Shown: positions 1-9,128, counted from the first letter of the stretch. The stretch is DNA of 47,884 nucleotides from Myxococcota bacterium (GCA_028289325.1 JANQQN010000020.1:1-47884); one strand, 5' to 3'. Translations and numbers: made by a program. The notes: generated by a model from the sequence alone, not told the origin.

Positions 1-2
1 CG

Positions 3-419
3 GGGCCCAATCAGGCGCCGGTGGACGCGAGCCCGGGGAACCAGGCGCACACCGAGGACGACGGCGTATCGCTGACCATCGCCGCCTCGGATCCGGACGG
101 GGGGACGCTCGCGTACTCGGCCACCGGGCTGCCCCCGGGGCTGACCATCGACGGGGCCACAGGATTGATCAGCGGCACGTTGAGCGCGGCAGGAACCTAT
201 ACGGTCACCGTCACGGTGTCGGACGGCGAAGATTCGGCGACGGCGACCTTCGAATGGACCGTGGCCGAAAAGGCGTCGTCGAACGGGTGCTCGGCGGCGG
301 GGGATGCGAGCGCTCGCGCGGGCACCGCGGTCTGGTTGATCGCGATCATCGGGCTGATGATCGGACGCCGGCGCCACCGCAGCTGCGCAGTGGGCGCGGG
401 GTTCGCGCCGAAGCCGTGA
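3..419 (+). CDS. C-terminal end of a secreted cadherin/Ig-like (He_PIG) protein with MYXO-CTERM-like tail (5' partial)
   Basis: The reading frame is open from the first bases of the window, and the codons before the first possible start (GTG at 21) already read as part of the domain, so the true start lies upstream. The visible part holds one putative-Ig repeat: an N-Q-A-P lead-in, a D-P-D-G-G-T-L-A-Y core and the G-L-P-P-G-L-x-I-D-x-x-T-G-x-I-S-G motif typical of He_PIG/cadherin-like domains. It ends with a short Gly-Cys motif, a hydrophobic helix and an Arg/His-rich tail. That is the tripartite layout of MYXO-CTERM-type sorting signals of myxobacterial surface proteins. I infer an exported, envelope-anchored or surface protein whose N-terminal function cannot be seen here. 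Confidence 0.8.
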   Translation, partial: GPNQAPVDASPGNQAHTEDDGVSLTIAASDPDGGTLAYSATGLPPGLTIDGATGLISGTLSAAGTYTVTVTVSDGEDSATATFEWTVAEKASSNGCSAAGDASARAGTAVWLIAIIGLMIGRRRHRSCAVGAGFAPKP

Positions 420-430
420 ATCGGTTTACG

Positions 431-452
431 CGCCCTCGTCGACGACCGGGCG
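431..452. terminator. possible stem-loop after the surface-protein gene
   Basis: A CGCCC/GGGCG stem encloses a self-complementary decamer, starting 12 bp after the stop at 419. No run of T follows, so termination by this hairpin is only a possibility. Confidence 0.3.
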
Positions 453-528
453 TTGAATGAGCATTCAGCGTTTGGCCTGCCCTTTGCGTAGGCGAGCGAA
501 CATATCAACCACCACCAGGGAGGTGCGT

Positions 529-819
529 ATGTTCGATGAAGGTAGAGCGATCGTCAGCGACAGCAGCGGCTGGTATTTTCAATCTTGGGCCGCGTTCGCG
601 ATTTCGACGTTGGCGATGCTGTACGGCATCTGGGAGCTGAACGTCGATGGCTGGGCGCGCGCTTTTCTCGGGCTGGGATTCCTGTTCTCGGTCAGCTCGT
701 GCTTCACCTTAGCCAAGGCGATTCGGGATCGCCACGAGAGCCGGAAGCTCGTGAATCGGATCTCGAATGCGAAGGCGGAGAAGATCCTCAACGAGCACGA
801 GATGCGTAGCGCCGCCTAA
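529..819 (+). CDS. YiaA/YiaB-family two-helix inner membrane protein
   Basis: A 96-residue protein whose N-terminal half carries the YiaAB two-helix pattern: S-W-A-A-F-A-I-S-T-L-A-M-L-Y-G-I-W, a W-A-R-A-F-L-G-L-G-F turn, then F-S-V-S-S-C-F-T-L-A-K-A-I-R-D. A charged cytoplasmic tail follows (R-D-R-H-E-S-R-K-L-V-N-R). The ATG at 529 is preferred over the upstream in-frame start at 457 because GGGAGG sits just before it and the family begins here. The biochemical role of YiaA/B proteins is not known. The gene stands alone between the surface-protein end and the OPT transporter. Confidence 0.82.
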   Translation: MFDEGRAIVSDSSGWYFQSWAAFAISTLAMLYGIWELNVDGWARAFLGLGFLFSVSSCFTLAKAIRDRHESRKLVNRISNAKAEKILNEHEMRSAA

Positions 820-890
820 GAAAAAGCATCGGACCCTCCATTTCGAACCGTCGATGGTATGCTCCGCCCCCTTACAGGTGGAGGGATGAG

Positions 891-2651
891 GTGACGGAAG
901 AGACATTCGACGGATCGGTGGCCGAAAGGCGGTCGGCCTACCCTGAGCTCACGTGGCACGCGGTCATCGTCGGCTGGTTCTTGGGGGCGGTGATCGCGGT
1001 GTCCATCGGCTACGCCGCGCTGATCCTCGGCTTTTCGATCGAGGGCTCCGAACTGGCCGCGATCTTGGGCTTTGGAATCCTGCGCGGCGTCCTGCGCCGA
1101 CGATCGATCATCGAGAACAACATCGTGCAGACCGTGGCGAGCGCAGTAAACGGGGCCGCCTCGGGCATGATGTTCTCGGTGCCGGCGATCTTCATCTTGG
1201 GGTACGGGGACCGGTTTAATCCGTATCTGCTCACCTTCGGATGCATCGCCGGCGCATTCCTGGGGATCGCGTTCATCATTCCCCTGCGTAAACAGATGAT
1301 CGATTTCGAGCGTCTGACCTACCCCGGCGGCGTGGCGGTGGCCACGATCCTTCGGTCCCCGGGGGCCGGAATGCAGAAAGCCCTGTTGCTCATCGGCGCC
1401 GCGGTGCTGTCCGGCGCCCTACACTTCATACCTCAGCTGACCGGCTACGCCGACCTCGACGTCGGTCGTCTCCTCGGGCTTCCGGAGTGGTTCAACGGCG
1501 TTTGGTATCTGTCGTTGCTGACCCTCGGGGTGGCGTTCATCGCTGGTCGTGGCGGATTCGCGTTCATCATCGGAGGGCTGGTGGTCTGGTGGTTCATCAC
1601 CCCTCTATTGGCCGCGACCGGTTTGTTTCCGGTCGAAACGGCAGTGACGAATCCCGAGACGGGGATGGTTACGAATCCCACCGGGCCTCTCCGGCTGCTC
1701 CTGTATCGCCCGGTGGGCATCGGCATGCTCGTCGGGGGCGCGGTCATGGGCGTTATCCTGTCCGCGCCCCTGGTCGGCTCGGCGATCTCCTCGATGCGCG
1801 ACGCCGCGAAGACCAAGGCGGCGGCCAGCGCCGACGAGATGCCCATATCGCTCCTGTTTGGCGCCGTCGTGGGCGCCGCGGTGGTCCTCGCGGTTATCGC
1901 GGTCAACTCGACCCAAGCCACGGGGCTCGGACACGGCCTGGTTATGGCCCTCCTCGGCACGCTCTGGATCTGGATCGCGGGGATCATTCTCTCCGAGGCG
2001 ATCGGCCGCACCAACTGGTCCCCCCTGTCGGGCATGACGTTGGTGGGGGTGACGATCCTGATCTTCGTGGTGGCGGATCTCGACCGACCCGACGCGATCG
2101 TCGCCGCGGTGACCGTCGGCGCGGCGATGTCGGTGGCCATGAGCCAAGCCACGGACCTGATGCTCGACCTCAAGACGGGTTATCTGGTCGGCGCGACGCC
2201 CGCCAAGCAGCAGCTCGGACAGTTCATCGGCGCGTGGCTCGGACCGTTGCTGGTGATCGCGCTGTTGTTCGTTCTTCATGAGGCGTACGGGCTCGGCTCC
2301 AAGAGCCTGCCCGCCCCCCAGGGCACCGCGCTCGCAGAGACCATGAACGGTCTGCTCGGCGGCGACGCGCCGATTCTCAAGTATGTGGCGGGCGCGGCGA
2401 TGGGCGCTCTGTTGACCGCGGCGCAAGGCGGCTTGGGCGTGACCGTGGGGCTAGGCTTCTACCTTCCTTTCAATATCGTGCTGACCTATGCCTTGGGCAC
2501 CCTGGCCCGAGAGGTCGCGGACCGCACCCTCGGAAAAAACTGGTCCGAGGACAGCGGGATTCCGATCGCGGCCGGCTTCATCGTGGGTGAAGCGTTGGTG
2601 GGGGTCGGATTCGCGGTGTATTTCGTCCTTCAAGGCGTCCAAGGAGCATGA
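891..2651 (+). CDS. OPT-family oligopeptide/metal-chelate transporter
   Basis: A 586-residue polytopic membrane protein with about 14 hydrophobic segments throughout. The OPT family (oligopeptide and YSL metal-chelate transporters) is recognised from the N-terminal helix pair followed by the I-E-N-N-I-V-Q-T-V-A-S-A motif (about residues 72-85) and the L-T-Y-P-G-G-V-A-V-A motif after the third helix. Family members import short peptides or metal complexes by proton coupling; which substrate is used here cannot be read from the sequence. The start is GTG 891 with GGAGGG upstream; an ATG at 886 runs into a stop after two codons. The stop overlaps the ATG of the next gene (ATGA), so the two are probably translated together. 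Confidence 0.9.
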   Translation: MTEETFDGSVAERRSAYPELTWHAVIVGWFLGAVIAVSIGYAALILGFSIEGSELAAILGFGILRGVLRRRSIIENNIVQTVASAVNGAASGMMFSVPAIFILGYGDRFNPYLLTFGCIAGAFLGIAFIIPLRKQMIDFERLTYPGGVAVATILRSPGAGMQKALLLIGAAVLSGALHFIPQLTGYADLDVGRLLGLPEWFNGVWYLSLLTLGVAFIAGRGGFAFIIGGLVVWWFITPLLAATGLFPVETAVTNPETGMVTNPTGPLRLLLYRPVGIGMLVGGAVMGVILSAPLVGSAISSMRDAAKTKAAASADEMPISLLFGAVVGAAVVLAVIAVNSTQATGLGHGLVMALLGTLWIWIAGIILSEAIGRTNWSPLSGMTLVGVTILIFVVADLDRPDAIVAAVTVGAAMSVAMSQATDLMLDLKTGYLVGATPAKQQLGQFIGAWLGPLLVIALLFVLHEAYGLGSKSLPAPQGTALAETMNGLLGGDAPILKYVAGAAMGALLTAAQGGLGVTVGLGFYLPFNIVLTYALGTLAREVADRTLGKNWSEDSGIPIAAGFIVGEALVGVGFAVYFVLQGVQGA

Positions 2652-3214
2652 GTATGGAGCGATTAGGTTTCGTGTTGCTCACGATCGGATTCTTGGCCGC
2701 AGCGTTCGTCACTTCGCTGAGTCCAACCGAGGTCGACTGGCGGCTGTTCGCGCCGGCCATCGCCGTGGGGGGAATCGGCGTGGTCATGGTGAAACAGGCC
2801 CGACGGGCCGCGGCTCGCGATAGCACGGTCATCCGCCACCACCTCGAGGTCCTCGATCGCAGCTTGGCGGTGATCGTGGAGAATCTCGATCGATTTCGCG
2901 ACGAGTCGATCAAGCTTCCGGTTCACGAGCTTCGCTTCGAGATCGACCGCCGCTTCCGCGACGATCTGCGCGCATTCGCCGACGCGCGCGAGTCGATGGT
3001 CTACGTCTTCGGCATGCGTGCGTATGGTCAGGTCATGAGCGCGTTCGCGGCCGGCGAACGCTATCTCAATCGCATCTGGTCAGCGTCGGCCGATGAGTAT
3101 GAAGCGGAGGCTCGCGCATACATCGGGCGCGCCCACACCCAGTTTCTCGAGGCGAGGGCGGCCTTCGACCACGCGAGTGCGCAGACATTCGGCGCCGAAG
3201 ATCGCACGCCGTGA
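2648..3214 (+). CDS. small two-helix membrane protein coupled to the OPT transporter
   Basis: I do not recognise a family. The 188-residue protein has two N-terminal hydrophobic segments (about residues 5-23 and 34-50) joined by a short loop, then a charged, mostly helical cytoplasmic-type domain of about 135 residues rich in Arg, Asp and Glu. Its ATG overlaps the stop of the OPT transporter (positions 2648-2651), which implies translational coupling. I infer an accessory or stabilising subunit of that transporter, or simply an operon partner. The gap of about 90 bp before the RND permease start suggests the efflux genes may be a separate unit. Confidence 0.7.
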   Translation: MSMERLGFVLLTIGFLAAAFVTSLSPTEVDWRLFAPAIAVGGIGVVMVKQARRAAARDSTVIRHHLEVLDRSLAVIVENLDRFRDESIKLPVHELRFEIDRRFRDDLRAFADARESMVYVFGMRAYGQVMSAFAAGERYLNRIWSASADEYEAEARAYIGRAHTQFLEARAAFDHASAQTFGAEDRTP

Positions 3215-3306
3215 CACGGCGGTGATATTCGGCGAGTACAGTGCGCCCCGTATCCATCCGGCCGCGGCGTCCGCGCGCGTCACCGGGGTGTTACGCGAGG
3301 CGCTCT

Positions 3307-6300
3307 TTGGACTTAACAGCCATAAGTATCCGGAACCCGGCCGCGGTCGCGGTCATCGCCGCCCTGATCGCCGTGTTCGGCGGCCTCGCGGTCATCGGAC
3401 TCCCCATCCAGCTGCTGCCGAATCTCCAGCGACCGCAGATTCAAATCTTTAACAATTGGCGCGAAGCCGCGCCCGAAGAGATGGAAGCCAACATCGTGGA
3501 GCCCCAGGAGCGGGTGCTTCGAAACACGCCGGGCGTGGTCGAGATGAGCTCCAACATCAATCGTGGCTTCGCGAACATCACCCTGACCTTCGACGTCGAC
3601 GCGGACATGCAGCAGGCGCTGATCAACGTCATCAAGACCCTCAACCAGGCGCCGCCGCTTCCTGCGGACGCCGAAAATCCGTTCATCGCCGGGGGCGCGG
3701 GTTCGAACGCACCCAATACCGCGAGTTTGCTCGTCCGACCGTTGCCCGACAATCCCCACCAAGACCTGTACCGAGACGACTATCAGCGGGTGATCGAACA
3801 GGTCGTGGAGCCGCGACTGAGTCGGATTCCTGGCGTCGCCCGAGTCAATCTGGAGTCGCGGCGGCCCCGACAGGTGCAGATCACATTCGACCCCTACCGG
3901 GCGGCGGCGCTCGACCTCGCGGTGGGGGACGTCGCGGCGGCGGTGGGGCGCGCCAACGATGTGTCGGGCGGTTTCGCGAACGTGGGTCGGCGCCAGTACA
4001 CGGTTCGGTACGTCGGTCAGTACGATGTCGATCGGCTGGGGGAGATGATCATCGGTTGGAACGACGACCGTCCCATTCAGCTGAAGGAGCTCGCCGACGT
4101 AAAGCTCGACCTCGACGAACCCCGGGGGTTCATCCGTCGCAACGGCTATCCGGCGTATTACATCACCATCCAGCGTACGTCCGAATCGAACACCGTCGAT
4201 GTCCTCGACGAGATCAACGTGGCCATCGCCGAGCTCAACGCGGGGGTGCTCGCCGAGCATGGCCTGACCATGGACTTGTCGTTCGACGCCTCGGTCTACA
4301 TTCGGCGGGCGCTGCAGCTCGTCCAGAACAACCTGGGTCTCGGGGTCATCCTCGCCTTGGCCGTGCTGTTGTTCTTCCTTCGGGACATTCGCGCGATCGC
4401 GATGATCGGGCTGAGCATTCCGGTGTCGCTGCTGGTGTCGTTCATCTTGCTGAAGGCCCTCGGCTTATCGCTCAACGTCATCTCTTTGGCCGGCCTGGCC
4501 TTTTCCGTCGGTCTGGTGGTCGACGCCGCGATCATCGTGCAGGAGAACATCATCCGTTACCGGCAGGCCGGCCACGGGCTGGAACGGGCCGTTGCTCGCG
4601 GCCCGGCCCAGGTGGCGGGGGCTCTTTTCGCCTCCACGGTCACCACGGTGGCCATCTTTTTGCCCGTGCTGTTCATGCCGGGAATGGCGGGGCAGATGTT
4701 TTCGGACCTGGCGTTGACGCTGTCCATCTCCGTGCTGGCTTCGTTCTTCAGCGCCATGACCGTGCTCCCGGTAGCCAGCGCCCGGTGGCTGACCGCCGAG
4801 ACCGGTAAAGACGCGCGGGCCCACTGGTGGGACGCAGTGACGAGAGCGGTGATGTGGTTGACGGCGACCCGCACCTCGAGGGTGGCCTGGATCGGCGGCC
4901 TGCTCGTCGGCTCGGTGGGGTTGACGGTGTATCTGACCCCGAAGGCCGACTTCCTCCCGTCGGCGAAGGCGGACGCGGTGACGTCCTTCTTCAACGTTCC
5001 GCCCGGGGTGACGGTGGATATGTTCGAGGACGAGATCGGGGCCCAGATCGTGGAGCGCCTGCGCCCCCACATGGAACACGAGAAGGAGCCGTGGATCCTC
5101 GGCTACAACCTGTCGATGTTCGGCAACTTCAACATCCTCTACCTGTACCCCTGGGATCCCGGGCAGGTCGACGACTTCATCAAGTTGCTCAGGGAGGACC
5201 TGTTGTTGGGCATCCCGGACACCACCCCGTTCGTCAGCCGCGCTTCGCTGCTGGGTATCGGCTTCGCGGGGGGGCGGACGATCAGCGTAGACCTGCAGGG
5301 CTCGGATATCGTGGGGCTGATGCGGGCGGCGGAAGAAGGCATGGGGGTCATCAGGGAGCTCATGCCCGATGCGGTGATCCGGCCCGTGCCGGGGTTGTCG
5401 CTGGCCGAGCCCGAGCTGCAGCTGCTCCCTCTCGACCGGGAGATGACCTCCGCCGGGCTCGACCACGTCTCCTTGTCCCAGGCGGTGCGGGCGATGACCG
5501 GAGGTCTGTTCGTCGGGGAGTACTTTGACGGCAATGAGCGCTTCGACGTCATTCTGCGCGCCGGGCGTTGGCGGACCCCGGAGGAGCTGGCGGCGATGCC
5601 GGTGTCCACGCCGCGAGCTGGCGTGCAGACCGTCGGCAGCCTGACGAACATTCGGCGCACCGTGGGCCCGACCCAGCTGTTGCGGCAAGACGGGCAGCGG
5701 ACCGTGTCCCTTCAGGTTCTCCCCGCGGAGACCATGACCGTCGAGGAGGCGCTGGAAGTTTTGCGCGAACAGGCCGGCCCAAAGCTCCGCGCGGCGCTTC
5801 CCGAGGGGGCGTCGGTTCGCTATCGCGGCAGCGCCGACCGCCTAGAGGCGGCGCTGAGCGACATGGGACAGAACTTCATCCTCGCAGTGCTGATTCTATT
5901 CCTCATCATGGCTGCGATGTTTCGGTCGGTCTACGACAGTTTGCTCGTTTTGCTGGTCATGCCGCTTGCGCTGGCGGGGGGCATCGGTGCGCTTCGTCTG
6001 ATCAATCTGGTCACCTACCAGTCCCTGGACATGCTCACGATGATCGGGTTCATCATTCTCCTCGGCTTGGTGGTCAACAACGCGATTCTTCTCGTGGCCC
6101 AAACGCGGGACGGACAGAAGCGGGGCCTCCCGCTGACCGAGGCCGTCGAAGACGCGGTTCGGCTGCGGGCGCGACCGATCTATCTGAGCACCTTGACCAG
6201 CGTGTTCGGCATGCTGCCGCTGGCGCTGGTTCCAGGGACCGGCAGCGACATTTATCGCGGCCTGGCCACCGTCATCGTCGGAGGCATGACGGTGAGCGCG

Positions 6301-6423
6301 GTGTTTACGTTGGTTTTGATGCCCAGCCTGCTGCGGGTGGGCCACTGGCGAAAGGTCCCGACGCACGAAGACGGGATGCTTTCGACGTCGAGCGGCTCGA
6401 CGAACGGAGAGACGAACCGATGA
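3307..6423 (+). CDS. RND-family efflux transporter permease (HAE-1/AcrB type)
   Basis: Inner-membrane, proton-driven pump subunit of about 1038 residues, the usual length for RND permeases. An N-terminal helix is followed by the large periplasmic loop with pore-domain text (T-P-G-V-V-E-M-S-S). Next comes a block of helices with G-L-V-V-D-A-A-I-I-V-Q-E-N (the family's TM4 Asp region, with one Asp where many members have two). A second periplasmic loop and a second helix block with G-L-V-V-N-N-A-I-L-L-V follow. The frame is open upstream to a GTG at 3241, but that extension is Arg/Pro-rich and unlike the family. TTG 3307, preceded by GCGAGG, puts the first helix in the usual place. The stop overlaps the adaptor start (ATGA), so pump and adaptor form an operon. 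No outer-membrane channel gene is present in the window. Confidence 0.93.
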   Translation: MDLTAISIRNPAAVAVIAALIAVFGGLAVIGLPIQLLPNLQRPQIQIFNNWREAAPEEMEANIVEPQERVLRNTPGVVEMSSNINRGFANITLTFDVDADMQQALINVIKTLNQAPPLPADAENPFIAGGAGSNAPNTASLLVRPLPDNPHQDLYRDDYQRVIEQVVEPRLSRIPGVARVNLESRRPRQVQITFDPYRAAALDLAVGDVAAAVGRANDVSGGFANVGRRQYTVRYVGQYDVDRLGEMIIGWNDDRPIQLKELADVKLDLDEPRGFIRRNGYPAYYITIQRTSESNTVDVLDEINVAIAELNAGVLAEHGLTMDLSFDASVYIRRALQLVQNNLGLGVILALAVLLFFLRDIRAIAMIGLSIPVSLLVSFILLKALGLSLNVISLAGLAFSVGLVVDAAIIVQENIIRYRQAGHGLERAVARGPAQVAGALFASTVTTVAIFLPVLFMPGMAGQMFSDLALTLSISVLASFFSAMTVLPVASARWLTAETGKDARAHWWDAVTRAVMWLTATRTSRVAWIGGLLVGSVGLTVYLTPKADFLPSAKADAVTSFFNVPPGVTVDMFEDEIGAQIVERLRPHMEHEKEPWILGYNLSMFGNFNILYLYPWDPGQVDDFIKLLREDLLLGIPDTTPFVSRASLLGIGFAGGRTISVDLQGSDIVGLMRAAEEGMGVIRELMPDAVIRPVPGLSLAEPELQLLPLDREMTSAGLDHVSLSQAVRAMTGGLFVGEYFDGNERFDVILRAGRWRTPEELAAMPVSTPRAGVQTVGSLTNIRRTVGPTQLLRQDGQRTVSLQVLPAETMTVEEALEVLREQAGPKLRAALPEGASVRYRGSADRLEAALSDMGQNFILAVLILFLIMAAMFRSVYDSLLVLLVMPLALAGGIGALRLINLVTYQSLDMLTMIGFIILLGLVVNNAILLVAQTRDGQKRGLPLTEAVEDAVRLRARPIYLSTLTSVFGMLPLALVPGTGSDIYRGLATVIVGGMTVSAVFTLVLMPSLLRVGHWRKVPTHEDGMLSTSSGSTNGETNR

Positions 6424-7502
6424 CCAAGACCCTCTACGTCCTGTTGGCCGCGCTCACGTTGGCCCCTCAAGCCGCGGCGGCCGCCGCCCGTCCGGTGCGC
6501 GTAGCCGCGGTCGAGAGCCGGACGATCGCGCCGACCCTGCCCGTAAGCGGGGCGATCCACAGCAAGAACGAGCAGCAGATCACCGCCGCCACCGAGGGCC
6601 AGATCCTCGCCGTGACTGAGCCCGGTACGCGCGTGCGGCGGGGGCAGGTCGTCGCCAAGCTAGACGCCACGGCGCTGCAGCTGCAGCTCAAAGAGCAGCA
6701 GGCCCAGGTGGCTCGCGCCCGCGCGCAACTTCGCTTTCTCGAGGTGCAGCTGGAGCGACAAAAGCAGCTGCGGCGGGAGAATCACATCACCGACGTCGAC
6801 CTCGAGCAGGCTCAGCTCGACCGAGCGGTGGCCAAGAGCGATTTGAGCATCGCCGAGACCCGGGTCCGGCAAACGAAAGACCGATTGCGGCGAGCAACGA
6901 TCCGCGCCCAGTTCGACGGGGTGGTGGTGGAGCGGCTGCGACGGGCGGGGGAAGACGTGGCCCGGGGGACGACCCTGGCCCGGATCGCGGATCTCGATAG
7001 CCTCGAGGTGCGAGCCCTCGTTCCCGTCAAGTACGGCGCGCGGCCCGAGCCGCGAGTCCGCCTCAGCGTGTTCGGATTCGAGAGTCGGTTCGAAGGGCAG
7101 ACCCGCAGCATCGTTCCGTCGGTCAATCCGCGTTCGCAGACGTTCGAGGTCCGCGTGGATCTGCCCCCGGATGCGTATCGCGCGTGGACGATCGGTCAGC
7201 TGGTGACCGTCGCCGTCCCCATCGCGCCCGGCGCGGAGGGCCCCAGTGTTCTCGCCGTTCCTCGCGACGCGCTCGTCCTCCGCCAGGAAGGTGCCTATGT
7301 TTTTCGAATCCGAACCGACAACACGGCCGAGCGGGTCGCGGTTCGCGTGGGCGACGGCGAACGAGAGTGGGTGGCGGTGAAAGGGGCGCTCGAGGTTGGC
7401 GATCGGGTGGCCATCCGCGGCGCGGAGACCCTCAAAGACGGACAGGAGGTCGCGATCGTCGAGGCGATGAGGCGGCCCGACGCCGACAAGCGGGCGCTGT
7501 GA
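6420..7502 (+). CDS. RND efflux periplasmic adaptor (membrane fusion protein)
   Basis: A 360-residue partner of the permease. It has an N-terminal signal peptide (L-L-A-A-L-T-L-A-P-Q-A-A-A-A), then the two halves of a lipoyl/biotinyl-like domain (G-x-I-x-x-V-T-E-P-G-T-R-V-R-R-G-Q-V-V-A-K-L-D and A-Q-F-D-G-V-V-V-E-R) flanking an alpha-helical hairpin of about 60 residues. Beta-barrel and membrane-proximal domains follow (V-L-A-V-P-R-D-A-L-V, E-V-G-D-R-V-A-I-R-G-A-E-T-L-K-D-G-Q). The ATG overlaps the permease stop by four bases. Adaptors link the inner-membrane pump to an outer-membrane channel. The gene ends 4 bp from the convergent beta-glucosidase. Confidence 0.92.
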   Translation: MTKTLYVLLAALTLAPQAAAAAARPVRVAAVESRTIAPTLPVSGAIHSKNEQQITAATEGQILAVTEPGTRVRRGQVVAKLDATALQLQLKEQQAQVARARAQLRFLEVQLERQKQLRRENHITDVDLEQAQLDRAVAKSDLSIAETRVRQTKDRLRRATIRAQFDGVVVERLRRAGEDVARGTTLARIADLDSLEVRALVPVKYGARPEPRVRLSVFGFESRFEGQTRSIVPSVNPRSQTFEVRVDLPPDAYRAWTIGQLVTVAVPIAPGAEGPSVLAVPRDALVLRQEGAYVFRIRTDNTAERVAVRVGDGEREWVAVKGALEVGDRVAIRGAETLKDGQEVAIVEAMRRPDADKRAL

Positions 7503-7506
7503 TCGA

Positions 7507-8907
7507 CTACGCGTCCGCGGCGAATCGCCCGCTGGTGATCTGAGGAAGTATCGCCGCGTTGGACTCGATGATCTTTCGGTACCAAAACGCGGAGTCTTTG
7601 AGGATCCGCGTCTGCCGCGCGAAGTCGACGTAGATGAGGCCGAACCTCTGCCCGTAGCCTCGCTCCCATTCGAAATTATCGAGTGCGGACCAATAGAGAT
7701 AGCCCTGGACCGGAACCCCTTCCGAGACCGCGTTCCGTAGCTCGACCAGATACCGAGACACGAAGTCGATGCGCTGGGGGTCGTGGACCTGGCCGTCGAG
7801 CGAGACCCAGTCGTGACACGAGACGCCGTTCTCGGTGATGACCATCGGTTTACCGTAACGCTCGAACAACAGCTTGGGCCCCCAGTAGAGCGCGTCGGGG
7901 GTGACCATCCAGTCCATGCGAGTCTGCGGGTGACCGGGGGGACGAGGGATGACTTCGACGCCGCGTTTGGCCGTGCGCACGGGTTCGGCGTGATAGATGT
8001 TGATGCCCACGAAGTCGATCGGCTGGCCGATGGTGTCCATATCGGTGGCCTCGATCGGCGGCCCGTCGTCGCCGAGCAGGGCGAGGCCGTCGTCCGGGTA
8101 CCGGCCGCGCAGCACGGGATCCATCCACCAGGCGTTGTTCCAGATCGTCCAATCGCCGGTGCCCATGTCGCAGGCGAACATGGCGCGGCGGGCGGCTTCG
8201 ACGTCGTCCGAGTCAGGAGTGGCTGGGGTCTTGGTGATGCACACCGGCGCCCACCCCACCCGCTGCGGGTTCCGACCGTGGGCTCGGATGGCCTGCACTG
8301 CCCGGCCGTGAGCCAGGAGCAGGCCGTGAACGGTGCGGATGAGGCCTGCTCGGTCCTGTCGTTCGCCCGGGGCGAAGCGCGCGCTCTCGTATCCACTCTC
8401 GGCGATGACCTGCGGCTCGTTGAGGGTCATCCAGTCGCGCACCCGGTCGCCGAGGGTTTGGGCGACGAGGGCGGCGTAGTCCCCGAACCACGACGCGCAG
8501 TCGCGATTCTGCCAGCCGCCCCGATGATGGAGCGCGAGCGGAAGGTCCCAGTGAAAGAGGGTGACCAGCGGCCGAATGCCGACCGCGAGCAGCTCGTCGA
8601 CGAGCCGGGAGTAGAAGTCCAATCCCTCCTGATTGATGCGGCCCATGCCGTCGGGCATGACGCGTGACCACGCGATGCTGAAGCGATACGCCTGCAGGCC
8701 GATCTTGTTGAACAACCTGACGTCGTCTCGATAGCGATAATAGTGGTCGCAGGCGACATCGCCCGAATGGCGGCCAAACACGACATCCGGCCGTCGACAA
8801 AACGCGTCCCAGATAGAGGGTCCTCGACCGCCGTCGTTCACGGCGCCTTCGATCTGGTACGAGGACGTCGCGGCGCCCCAAAAAAACTCGTCAGGAAACT
8901 GCTTCAT
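7507..8907 (-). CDS. GH1 beta-glucosidase
   Basis: A 466-residue glycoside hydrolase family 1 enzyme of normal length with no signal peptide, so probably cytoplasmic. The N-terminal signature F-F-W-G-A-A-T-S-S-Y-Q-I-E-G (residues 8-21) is intact. The acid/base Glu lies in T-L-N-E-P (Glu164) and the nucleophile in I-T-E-N-G (Glu359). Y-L-Y-W-S-A-L-D-N-F-E-W near the C-terminus forms the aglycone and sugar-binding end. GH1 enzymes cleave beta-linked di- and oligosaccharides such as cellobiose. The gene is divergent from a GH9 cellulase and an AmpG-like permease, which suggests it hydrolyses the imported oligosaccharides. The 221-bp intergenic region holds two inverted repeats that could be operators. 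Confidence 0.95.
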   Translation of the reverse strand: MKQFPDEFFWGAATSSYQIEGAVNDGGRGPSIWDAFCRRPDVVFGRHSGDVACDHYYRYRDDVRLFNKIGLQAYRFSIAWSRVMPDGMGRINQEGLDFYSRLVDELLAVGIRPLVTLFHWDLPLALHHRGGWQNRDCASWFGDYAALVAQTLGDRVRDWMTLNEPQVIAESGYESARFAPGERQDRAGLIRTVHGLLLAHGRAVQAIRAHGRNPQRVGWAPVCITKTPATPDSDDVEAARRAMFACDMGTGDWTIWNNAWWMDPVLRGRYPDDGLALLGDDGPPIEATDMDTIGQPIDFVGINIYHAEPVRTAKRGVEVIPRPPGHPQTRMDWMVTPDALYWGPKLLFERYGKPMVITENGVSCHDWVSLDGQVHDPQRIDFVSRYLVELRNAVSEGVPVQGYLYWSALDNFEWERGYGQRFGLIYVDFARQTRILKDSAFWYRKIIESNAAILPQITSGRFAADA

Positions 8908-8942
8908 CTCTTCCCCTGCATCTGCGGCGGTCGACGCGGTGG

Positions 8943-8972
8943 CAAAACACCAGCGCCGACGCCCGTGTTTTG
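8943..8972. promoter_or_regulatory. inverted repeat CAAAACAC/GTGTTTTG in the GH1-GH9 intergenic region
   Basis: Perfect 8-bp arms (8943-8950 and 8965-8972) separated by 14 bp, located 36 bp upstream of the GH1 start. It may be an operator or an mRNA leader hairpin for the GH1 gene. No matching regulator gene is present in the window. Confidence 0.35.
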
Positions 8973-8996
8973 GTTCTCCGATTCAACTTGCCACTG

Positions 8997-9013
8997 TTGG
9001 TTGTAACAATCAA
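8997..9013. promoter_or_regulatory. 17-bp imperfect palindrome in AT-rich divergent promoter region
   Basis: The sequence TTGGTTGTAACAATCAA is an odd-centred dyad about A9005, with 7 of 8 arm positions paired. It sits in a conspicuously AT-rich patch between the divergent GH1 and GH9 genes. Size and symmetry suit a LacI/GntR-type sugar repressor operator; that is inference, since no such regulator is encoded nearby. Confidence 0.4.
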
Positions 9014-9128
9014 TTATAGGCTAAGCTTTGTCGCCGTCGATGGAGCGGGTTGACGCGATGCGGTAGCGAGGGGCCGGTTGTCGATCGCTCCATCGGAAAG
9101 AAGGCCAGATCTTGGGAGGATGTTGCGT

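Noticed and set aside
4465..5688. Long minus-strand open frame inside the RND permease gene
   Set aside because: Pro/Arg/His-rich shadow with no start signal; the + strand encodes a well-recognised permease throughout.
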